From Crambe crambe (taxonomy: Eukaryota > Porifera > Demospongiae > Poecilosclerida > Crambeidae): 64,000 nt of DNA. The DNA lies in contig OZ004586.1 in the NCBI GenBank assembly GCA_963924555.1, positions 3,988,501 through 4,052,500 of the forward strand, read 5' to 3'. Both the position numbers and the translations under genes were made by a program. Below, piece after piece: positions 23,633-35,600 of this stretch (position 1 is its first letter; each line of letters starts with the position of its first letter). The notes under the pieces are model-generated. The model was not told where the DNA came from and made no database searches. It saw only the letters and a program-made list of their open reading frames with translations.

Positions 23633-26600
23633 ATGAATAGGACTAACGCTGGAGAACAGTTCGGCCAGAGAAGGCCGCCACTCTCTGTTACTATCAAGCA
23701 GATCCTGGATAGGTATCCAGATGGCCAGATATTCAAGGTATTACCAGCTGGCCATTGTCACGTAGGCCAGTATGTAATGTGTAATAGTGGGGAACCCCTA
23801 ATTTGGGAAGACAATAGATTCAGTTGTTAGCAGTTGGCAGTTACGTGGTACAAGTACAGAGCCTTCACATTAATTTAAACTTTGCATAGCCTGATCAGGA
23901 CACAATTTTTCCCCTGTTCCCAAGAGTATCTGGATTGAGGGGTTCCAGTGGGACGGACAAGTCTGAACCAAGCATTTTCCCCATAGTAGTCCTTTATAAC
24001 TGAGAACAAGTCTTATGTATTTAGAAGTTGACTTTATTCGAAGGTAACACTACCAAATCCAGCATTCAATGTGTACTTACTGTATAGAGAGTGGTAGGAA
24101 ACTCACAGGCTACCCAGTAATGGGTCATTGCATGAAGCTTATACAACACTACTAAATAAGCATCTATTAGATATGGTATGCATGGGTGTGAACCATGGCT
24201 ACCACTGACATGGGAAATGAATAGGTGTAACTATAGCTAAAAGCAACAACAGCAACAACAACAACAAAAACAACAAAAACAACAATAAACAAACAAGCAA
24301 ACTAAATAACCAGGTCCTATCCTTATTGTGTTCTAGAGATATATCCCTGACACCTCTCTAATCAGGACAAGTTATTCTAATGTATAGAGATGTGTACTTA
24401 ACCAGGACACCTCTGTATAGGAAATGATCCAGAATGCTGATGATGCTGGAGCAACCAAAGTCCAATTCTATGTGGACTGCAGACAGCATGGATCTTCATC
24501 CCTGCTTCACCATGGTCTTTCCCCTTACCAAGGGCCTGCTCTCATCTCAGCCAATGACGCCATGTTCTCTGACGAGGACTGGGAGGGGATACAGAACCTC
24601 CAGCAAAGCATCAAGGCTGAGGATCCCTTCAAAGTGGGAAGATTTGGAATTGGCTTCAACTCTGTCTACCATCTCACTGGTGAGGCATGCCAACAGTTAT
24701 AGATTACAAAAGCTTGATTGGAGTGATGAATTCACACAAGTTCCAGCAGGGATAAGCTGGCTCCATTGTGTATAGAGAGTTGTTGTTTAAAAAAAAAAAA
24801 AACTCAGTTATTTAGAGAGAATGAATTCACAGAAGTGAGTGAACTGGCTCTATAGTGGCTCGTAGAAATTCCATGAATCATAGTACCCATACTTGCAGGC
24901 AGGTTATAGTACCTATACTTGCGGGCAGGTTATAGTACCTATACTTGGACAGGTCACTTGTGGTCTATCATTCATAGACCAATGAATAATCTTATTGGAT
25001 ATCTCAGGTCATGAATAGTAACTCTAGCAACGTGTGTGCACATGGTACACTACATATTTCTAGAGCACTTCTATAGCTATTGTGAGTAATTCTGAACACT
25101 ACACTATATACATTTCCCATCATTAAGGAGCTGGCCTTAAGGGTGGCAGTCGGCATTAAAAAAAAATCTTAGGTCTCAAAAGAGAGCTCTCTTAGAGAGC
25201 TTCTACTTTATACCCTCTCTATATGAAAGAGTCAGGCTTGTTAAACATATATACCACAATCATACTTAGGAGGCCTTTGATTGTGTTCCTATTGTAGGTT
25301 CTATGGGGAGATGTTGAAAAAAAATATGAAGGTACATAGATGTTGAAAAAGTGATTTTTCAACATGTACATTCGAAGTGATTTTTTAACATGTACCTTCA
25401 TAATTATTTTTGAAACCATACCCCCCCCCCCCCCCCCCCCCCCCCATTTTATAATGAACCGTCTTCCTTGTATGGAATAGTTTGCTTAGCGAGCATGATT
25501 TGGGGTAACGTTGTGGTATATAATAAAAAACAGTCTAATAGAGCATACTGAAAGTTTATAAAATTTTTAATATGAGCTAATAAAATTCCTGTTATTGATA
25601 ACCCCATACTCAAGCATAGAGATAACAATTAGAACGTGGGTGCCGAGTGCGAGGGTCATTTATGATCCAAAAAACCCATGGTATTTGAAGAGGAGTGGCA
25701 TTGGAATAGTGAAGAACTGGTGGTCTGAGTATGCCCAGATCCTACAAAGTTATGAAAAACAAAAAATAATAACAAAGAATGGAAGTATACGTAGTTAGTA
25801 GAAAGTAGTAATAGTGGAACTTAATTCCAATAAAGGACACTACCCATGTTCTAAATATTTCATATCTAGCTAAGGTGAGTATAGACTATACTAGGTACAG
25901 TTAAGTAACTTTACCTTGACGCTTTAGTGGCTGCGCTTTCTTGTCTCCATGGAGTTAAATGTTGTTTCCATGGACAATGGGCAATATGACTCATAATACC
26001 CATTGTTCATGACGACGGGCATTATGGCTTATAAACCACACTGATCTCGCCCACGCATGGGATATAAATGAGGTTTGAAGAGTATATTCATAAATCTGGA
26101 GGAGGTTATGGTGGGGAAGTAATAAAGAAAAGCAATCAATATTAGTTGTGTACTGGATCCTAGCTAGTTTATTAAGGGTTCTCCTGAAAAGAGTGACAGA
26201 CTGGCAAGCCACTAAGGATTGAGGGCTGCATCCTTGACATTCACCTCCTTTGCTTGTAGAATGACTAGGCCTGGCCCTTTATTAAAGCTAAGAAGCCTAC
26301 CCCCTTATTTGTAGCGTGGCTTTGACTGAGCCTGCATGGCTAGCTCTTTAAGAATCTGATCATTAGGAGTATAATCGCATACACAGCCTAGTGGCAAATC
26401 TCTATGCCAGCATTCTCTTGTGTTTTGATAGCTGTGCTGTGTATTCATTAGCCTGCCAAAAATATGCAACATTCATAACATGGGTAATGGGTGTAATGCA
26501 TGAGGGGTATGATGTTAGAAGGGACAGCACCATGGGGGTTACTCCAACCACAATAATGTCACAACCAGAGGAACCCTTTGATCTTGGCCTGGGTCAGCCA

Positions 26601-29600
26601 TTGTCATGTGTATCAAATTATAAACTGTATAGACTCAATGCTTATACACACAACGACCATTCTTAGGCCAACTTATATTAATTTTGCTTATTCAAGGTAA
26701 AGTATCATGCTTATTTCTTGCCTGGTACTACTTGGCAGCCAAAGGCTCTTATTCATAGAGACAAGAATAGGCCACACACAAAACAAACAAACATACTCTG
26801 TAGTGATACACCATTAGTATAAATATTGACCGGTATTTCCGTATAGCAGGTAGACTTTATGATTTCTACAGAATTTATCTATTATGGTTCACACTTAAAT
26901 GCACGAAAAGTGTACCCCACAAAAATTATGTGCTATACTGTGAACAGAAAATTTAGCAAGTGTGTGGCTGGCCTTGGCAGACAGTGCTGGTTACTTGGTA
27001 TAGATAGTATAGATAAAGAGAATGTCCTATAGAACTTCTTGAGAATTAGCTGCCTCAGAATCATGTAAACCTCATAGTGGCTTATAATGTATGTGAACAG
27101 GGATAAGTGTCCCCATGCATAGATAAAACCTGTTCCAGTGATGTCTACAGATGTAAGGGATGTTCAGTTTAATGCAGACAACAATTCAGACATAAAAGTA
27201 CACTGGTTGGTTGTGCAAAACAAAACAAAACGCATAGAGCTACCTCTTGTCACCTCACTCAGACTCTCTCACATGTGCCATTCCCTAGTACGTAACTTCT
27301 CTCTCTCTCTCTCTCTCTCTGTGCGTGCGTGCGTGTGTGTGGTGTGTGTGTGGGTGGGTGGGGGGGAGGAGGATTGCTCATTATCCCTGCATTAGTTTAG
27401 TATTTCTTTCATGTAGTATTACTAGCAAGCTTGTTAGTCTTTCAATGTCTCTTAGCTATTACATTGTAGCTATCATGTCATGAATTTTTTATGATGGTTG
27501 TGTTTTGGAGATGCACAAAGTCAGTTTTCATGCCCATCATTGCTAGCCTTGGTTGCTATTTGACATCTTCAATGCTTCTCTAAGTGTTCTTGACTGGGGC
27601 AAGCTATAGTTACTCATTGTCTTCTTTCTAACTTTCACTACGATAGTTTGACTAAGTTCCAGGCATCTGAAAGTTAAGAAATGTCTGAACCTAGGAAGTA
27701 AGTGATGACATTTCATTTATGTGTGTGGTTTAAACTTTGAACTCGAAACCGTCATAGTCTGGTGTTTGGTAAAGGGTCAGCTACGCCAGACTATCACATA
27801 CACCTATGTACATATCCTTCAACCTGGCACAGTGTCTCAGCACTCTGATGCTAACACTACTTACAAAAATATTTTCATGACACTGATAGTCTAGGGTAAG
27901 TTGTTCTAGGAATTCAGAATTCAGATAAGGTGGCTTGAACTTGTGGGATTACCTATTGTATTCACTTAAAAGGCTTCACACACAGACTCGGTGTTCTTCT
28001 GAATTGATTAATTTCATCTGTGTGGTGGTGTTTACTGTGAATCATTACACAAGAACAAGTTCAAAATATTTTTTTCTGGATTACCTACGTACCCCTTAAC
28101 TGATGTCGCAGACTGGGACGCAGAGAACTTATAGTTAAGTCAATTTTAATAGAGAAAACTCAGCAACTCGCAGGACTCTTCGGTCCAACACAAAAAACTA
28201 CTTAAATACATCAATAACACATGAATGTACAAAGTAATGATTTAACACACTATACAGAGAGGGGAGAAATAACACACATAAACACATGAAAGGTGAGTTT
28301 GACAAATATGACAGAAAAGAATAACACTTAACTACTTAGACACTGATCACTTGGATCATTTATCTGCGCATGCGTACAAGTCAGATACTATTTTCTATGT
28401 ATAGTTGAAATTTTTAAGTTGAGGCCTCTGGCAGGCATAATCTTTTGTAATTTTTGCACTTTTATTTACCAGATGTTCCCACTATCATTAGTGGTAGCAA
28501 AGTTGCTTATCTTGAACCTCAAGAAGAATTATGGAAAGGAGAGTCAGGAAGATCTTACCAGTTATCTGAAGTAGCTGGTACTGAACACCTTACACCGTTT
28601 TACGGCATAGCTGGTTTCAGTCCTATGATTGCCAGCTACAATCAAACTTTGTTTCGTTTTCCTCTGCGCAACGCAGTGTCCAAATTATCGAAGAATATCT
28701 ACTCCATCGAGAAAGTTAAGGAGCTTATAAATGCACTGAAATCTGAAGCAAAGCTTCTACTACTGTTTCTTCGTTCCATAACAACAATTGAAATTTATAA
28801 CATAAATGTACATGGGCAGCAAACTCTCTCCTTTCAGGTCAAGGTTTCCTATGCTTTTATGGACGAACTTACCAGGAAACGAAGATCACTTCTGGATGAT
28901 CTCAGACGTATACACATTAAGTGTCAGTATAATTTCTCCAACATAATCAAATTTACTGCCAAATTTGATGTCAGTGTGTACGATGCCAGCACTAGACAGA
29001 CCCTTACCAGCCACTGGCTTGTGGCCAATCAAGTTGGTTCCTCAAATTCTACTGTTAGAGAAGCATCTGTCAAGCAGAAAGTTTTCCCTTGGGTTGGAAC
29101 AGCCTTGGAATTGGATAACCCTGGTAGTGGCAGGATATTTTGTTTCCTTCCAATGCCCATAGAGGCTGCTTCTGATCTTCCTGTTCATGTCAATGGGACA
29201 TTTGGGTTAACTGACGACCGTAGGAGTCTGAAGTGGCCTGGTGTGGAGAGGAGAAACGATCCCACGGCAGATTGGAACAAGCTCCTTGTAAAGGAAGTCA
29301 TACCATCCTGTTATGTCGATCTCTTGCTTGAAGCTAAGAATCATCTTAGCATGCATGACAGTAGCATCTTCTACAAAGCTTGGCCTGATGTCATTAGGCT
29401 CAGAGGATCACACTGGGAAGATGTTTTAACTTCACTATTTCAAACTCTACTGAGAAACAGTGTGATCTGGTCTGCACCACTTAGGCAATCAGGTGAGTGG
29501 GTTTTACCAACCAATGCTGTCTACGTCCCCAAGTCACAAAGATTGATATCGATTGTTGAACGCACCCTTACCTCTTGTGGTGTGAAGCTAGCAGACGTTC

Positions 29601-32600
29601 CCACATGTGTATGGGATGCTTTCTCTCATGTGAGAACCTCTGTGACTTCAGTTAGCCCAAAGTTAGTACGTGATAAACTCCGTACATACCCAAATAGCTA
29701 CACATCTATTGATGCTGTAGGAAAGTGTGAGCTGCTGAAATACTGTCTTTCTGATGGCATTTCTAACTACAATGAATTGGCCAATTTGAAACTACTCCCA
29801 CTAGCCAATGGCACTTTTGCTGCCTTTCTGACTAGCAGTTATTTTTTTAGTCCACCCATATACCTATGCACACCAGAATGCCCAAGGTATTTACTCCCTA
29901 ATCTTGATTCAAAACTTGTTGATGTTTCAAGTGATCCAACTTTGCAACATCTCCTAACACAAGTTGCCAATTCTAACCATACACAGCTCAAATTGTTAAA
30001 TGTGGCCACTGTGGCTTCCCTGTTGGATGAAGCCATGCCTTCACAGTGGAGTAGTAGGATGGAAGTAGTTTCATTTACAAGCTCGCAGTTTCCAGTTGAT
30101 TGGTTCAAGAAGTTCTGGGATTGGGTACAAAACAAGAATCTGGGAAGTTTTCAAGGCAAGTTCATTGTCCCAATTGAAGTTCCTGGCTATCATCCAATAG
30201 CGAAATTCAATGTTGCCAAATTATCCAATCAAAACCTCCTCTACTTTTCATCCCACGTTTCTCTCAGTAATGAGATGATCACCATATTGAACAAGTTCAG
30301 CATTCTCTATGTCAAACAGAGCAGCTTTCCTTACCTCATACACAGGCAGATATCACAATACCTCACACCTTTTACCCCTGAGAGTCTGCTGCAAGCTATA
30401 TCCAAGAATAGCTATTATAATAGTGTTTCACTGACTCCACAAGAAGCAACCACTTTAAAAACACAATTCTATAATATGCCAGGTATTCGGAACTACCAGC
30501 ATATTATTATGAACTTAAAAATGTTCACTACTTCTTCAAATACTTCAGGAAGGCTTTGCTCCGTATCTGAAGCTTCTTCTCAGTCAATTCTTAAAACAGC
30601 TTTATCTGAACCTTCCAATCCAGTAGTTGACATCTCTGTCTTCCCTCCATCGTTAGTTTTACTCTCCAGCAGTGATTACTATCAAAATGAATTGCTAAGG
30701 AAACTTTTTATCCAGGCACAAAATGATGTTAACTTCTTAACAGGCTACATCTTCCCTTACATTCAGAATGGCACTATTACTGGGGATGATGTCGACAAAA
30801 TCATGACTCGAGTGCTGGATGCTTATCAATCATTACAGTTCAAAAATTACGGCATAACTAACTACATACAGCAACTGAGATTTGTCAAGATAGCATCAGG
30901 TCTCAGGAAATGTCCAAATGAACTGTATGATCCAAATGATGTCACCAGTCAGATATACTTAGGTGAAGATGTCTTTCCACGTGCACCATATGACAAATAC
31001 TTAAACATACTTAGATCTTGTGGCATGAAAACATCAGTCAGCCCTCAGGAAGTTCTTGATGTCATATACAGCATAAGCACAGGATCGAGTAGCCATCCAC
31101 AACAAGTCAATTCAACCAAACTTAATCGTGCTAAGGCCATCTTGAAGTACATTGGAAATAGAAGTTTCACAAGCCAAACCTCAGGCAGCTTTACTCTCAA
31201 CAGAAGCATTCACAGAGGTTACCTTCCTTTCAATACTGCTGTGCAATTGCTCTCTTGCAACAGGAGTTGGCTTCCTGTTCTCTCCAAACGACCTAGAAAT
31301 TACCCCAGTTCTCTACCCTGGAGAGGAGATGGCTGTACATCACATTTCATTGCTCTGAATGGCTCTGCTTGTGTGTCTTGTTCGAGTTCACCTTCTCTTC
31401 CCTTACTGTATGGTTCACAAGTGTATTTCATTGCTCCAGATGTAGATGGCGTGGATGCCAATGTTTCTGCTCTTCTGGGCTCTGAAGAACCCACAACACA
31501 TCTTGTCCCACACTTCACTCAAGTAATAGCCTATATGAATTCCATCTCATCTGACCAAATGATATCAATTGTTCACAACATTTACTCAAAAATGTTACAG
31601 CTGGTGAACCAGGGTTCAAAAGGTCAACTCAATGGTCTTAGATCCATGAATGATTGGATATACATAAAGAAATATGGCAGATTTGTTGGTGTGAATGCCA
31701 TAGCATTGCAGCAGAATCCAGGGTTCCGTCATAGTGTAGAACCTTATTTGCATATACTCCCAGACAGCATCTCCAGTTTTTCTACTCTATTCACTTCATT
31801 TGGCATGAATAGGACTCTTTCTGACACACAAATTATATCCATATTGAGTGTTATCAAGAAAGAGATTACTAGTAATCCTAGTTCTGTAAATCCTGGAGAA
31901 GCATGGAGCACAGTTATGGCCATTCTCAACTGGTTAACGAATAATGGAACAGAGGAAACATCTCACGATTCTATTCTTGTTCCAGCTGAATCAGAATCAA
32001 GATATCCAGATTTGAGACAAGCAAGTGAGCTGATTTACACGGATAACGACGTTTTCAAGGATTTGGACTTTGCCATGTCATCCATTGACTCAGATAAACC
32101 ACAATTTTTTGTCCACGATCGTATCAGTTCCAGCCTGGCTAAATGTCTTCAAATCAGGCCCCTCAGTGAAGAATTTGACATTGCTGAGGATACTATCGGA
32201 GATGCTGGTCAACAAGAGCCTTTGATTGTGCGACTGAAAAACATTTTACGAGATTACAAGGATGGCTTGACAATAGTCAAGGAGCTGATTCAAAATGCTG
32301 ATGATGCAGAAGCCACTGAAATCAATATTTGCTTTGATGCTCGGACTCATGATATCAATCGTAAGAAGCTATTCTTTCCAGACATGGTTGAGTCACATGG
32401 TCCAGCTTTGGTAGTCCACAATAACACCACATTCAGTGATGAGGACTTTGATAATATCCAGAAGTTAGCAGGTGCTACTAAACAGGAAAAGCACTTGAAA
32501 ATTGGGAAATTTGGCATAGGGTTCTGTTCAGTCTATCATATCACTGATGTGCCTTCCTTTATTAGTCGAGATAGACTGTACATATTCGATCCAACACTTA

Positions 32601-35600
32601 AACATCTTAGCACTGCGGTTAAAAATCGAGCACAACCAGGACAAAGGGTAAAATATTTGTCCAGAATCATCAAGAAATCTCAGCAGCTTCAGCCATATGC
32701 TGGACTCTTTGGGTTTGATTGCAATAGTCAATATGGTGGTACAATATTCCGACTACCTTTTCGAACTTCAGTGAGTGAACTTAGTAGTACTTGCTACTCC
32801 CAAGCAGCAATATGGGAGCTCATTCAATCCATCCAACAATGTGGTGATAAACTTTTACTGTTTCTGCAGCATATAAAGCGCATCACTGTCCAAAAGATTG
32901 AAACTGGTCAGACCAAACCTACACTTCTCTACAAAATCTGTAAAACAACTCCACAATTTCCGATCACTCTCAACTGTGCTTCAGTCATTTGTGTGGAATC
33001 AACTCGAGTCAGAGAGAGGAAAAGGTCGAGCAATAACTGGCTGGTTTCAAAGCATGAGTCCCTTTATGGAAGGAAGAGTGGAATAGCTCATGTAGCATGC
33101 ATGTTAAACACCATTGGAGGAGGCAGGAGCTCTTATAATGCAGATACTGACATTCAAGGAGAAATCTTTTGTTTCCTCCCTCTCTCACAGACCACTGGCC
33201 TTCCCGTCCATGTGAGCTGTAACTTTGCTGTCATTAATAACCGGCGAGGAATATGGACTTCTGACGAATCCACTTCACGATCTGGTACTGAGGTTCTGTG
33301 GAATATTTTTTTGATGACAAAGTTAATCCCTCAGGCTTATGTTGGACTTCTCAGTAACCTTCAAAGATTGCATGAGAACAATATGCTACAAAATTACATA
33401 TTTTATTCTTTATGGCCACTGAAGTCTGAACTTCAACAGAAAGATCCATGGGAACACTGTCTCAATGCATTTTATAAAATCTTAGCATCACAAAAGTTAT
33501 TTCACTCTGAGTCGATCAAAAAGTGGTTGACTGTTCAGCAAAGTAAATTCCTTGAATCGAACATCCTTTGCCAGTCTGGTACACCATCTTGTGTGTTTGA
33601 TGTTGTACATCAACTGTCTCTTCCTATAGTGGACTTGCCCTCTTCATATAGATCTCAACTTAATCTTAAAGGACTCACTATTACTGAGGAAGTTTTCACA
33701 CGTTTGTTTTTTGATAACTTACCAATACTTGCTTGCATCAAAAGTAGCAGGAATGAAGTTGTATGCTACATGCTTGAAATTTATGTTTCACAACGTGATA
33801 GGCAATCAACTATAAGTAGGCTACTCAAGCAGTATTTTGATAGCCATGCTTGCATCCCATGTGGTAAAGCTGGAGATGTGCTCAGGAAATGTACTGAAGT
33901 GATTCATCCAAGTGCCTCTTTTGCTAGTTTATTTGATGAGTCTGAAAACAGGTTTCCTCTTGGGGTACTTGTCACTAGACACCTAGCTAGCACAGCTATG
34001 CAATGCTTGGGAATGATGTACCAATCCATATCTTGGACTCTTGTGTTGGAAAGAGCCAGAACTGTAGCAACTCTCATTGAAGTTGATCGTCTGAAAGCAC
34101 TCAATCGTGTGAAGCTCATTCTCGAGACGATATCTGATCCCACTCGCATGTCAGGTAATCCATCGAGTGGTAGTGCCACAATAGACAAGATTCCCTTTCT
34201 CCCTGTCATGAAAAAACTAAACGAATACCCACTTCAATGGTATGGAGATAAGCACCAGTTGCTGTGTGGGAATCAGTTAATGCTATCTGGAGCATTTTCG
34301 TATATCCCAGATTTGACCAATATGAGAATAGCAGGATCTCAAGTTGCATTTATCAATGAAGCCCTACCAAAAGATGGTGGGTGTGGCTTTATAAAAGGAG
34401 GAATGAGAGGATTATTGCATCTGAGATCTTCTCCTACTTGTGATGAAGTGATAGCACACTTGAAGATGGTAATTGACTCGTCGTCTACAATTGACTCCCA
34501 GTGGATCAATTATACTTGTTCTGAGATTTATGCTTTCATAGAATCAGCCCTCATAAAATCAGGTGATTCTGGACTTAATTTGCATGGATTGGAATGTATT
34601 CCATGTATCTGGAATGGGCAGAAATTTTTAAGCTTTGACACAGTTGCTTTAGATTGGAAGTTGAAGGAAGGTCCATACTTATATGTGGTACCACCATCTA
34701 TAGCATCAAAACAAAAGCTGCTATCAACTCTGAAGGTAAAGAAAGAGTTCTCCCATCATGATGCCCAGAAAGCTTTGGGAAAGATGAAAGCAGATTTCAG
34801 AGATAAACCTGTTACTGAATCATGTAAAAATCTCATAATTGAGTTGATACCAATCTTTCAGAAAGTGGAGTCTCCTCAAGAGAAGTTCAGAGGTTTCAGT
34901 GTATATCTACCGAATAGGAAGCTTGTCCTTCAGAAGGCAATCGATTTAGCATACAATGATGCCCCATGGGCTGCCTCTGATGATGAATATGACTATGTAC
35001 ATGAAATGTTCCCTCGAAATCTTGCTGAAGAATTGGGTGTGAGACTGGTAAGATCTAGGATGCTTGACCAGTTTGTGTCCAAGAAAGATACATACTTTGA
35101 AGGAGTTGAATTCGGTCAGCATGAAAAACTTACCAGGAGAATTCAGAACATTATCAGAGACTATCCCTTTGATATTACCATTCTCAAAGAATTACTACAA
35201 AATGCTGATGATGCAAAAGCTAAAAAGATGTACTTCGTTCTCGACAAACGTACCCATGGCACAAATAGCGTGATATCTCGAGGTTGGTGTGAACTACAAG
35301 GACCAGCTCTTTTGGTTTGGAATGACAGCACATTCACTGAAAAAGATCTGAAAGGCATTCAAGAACTGGGCCTTGGTAGCAAACGTTCAGATGCAGAAAC
35401 AATTGGTCAGTATGGTATCGGTTTCAATGTGGTATACCATCTCACTGACTGCCCAAGTTTGATAACAGGTGGTGAAACACTTTGCATCATGGACCCTCAT
35501 TGCAAGTACATCAAAGAAGCTGATCAACTGCATCCTGGGAGAAGATATGATGACTTGCATAAAGGTTTTTGGAAGAAATTCCCGGATATGAGTTCAGCTT

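Larger units (their letters stand above)
24680..28472 (+). other. Intron 2 of sacsin copy 2 (3.8 kb)
   Basis: The donor is G|GTGAGG and the acceptor TTTACCAG. It carries copy-2-specific material: an imperfect palindrome at about 25315-25411, a C25 run, a 162-bp segment between two CCCATG repeats (25681-25842), a CT/GT/G-rich microsatellite at 27299-27369 and a solo LTR. The blocks 26281-26341, 26773-27100 and 27418-28020 are reversed relative to copy 1. No gene is seen. Confidence 0.8.
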
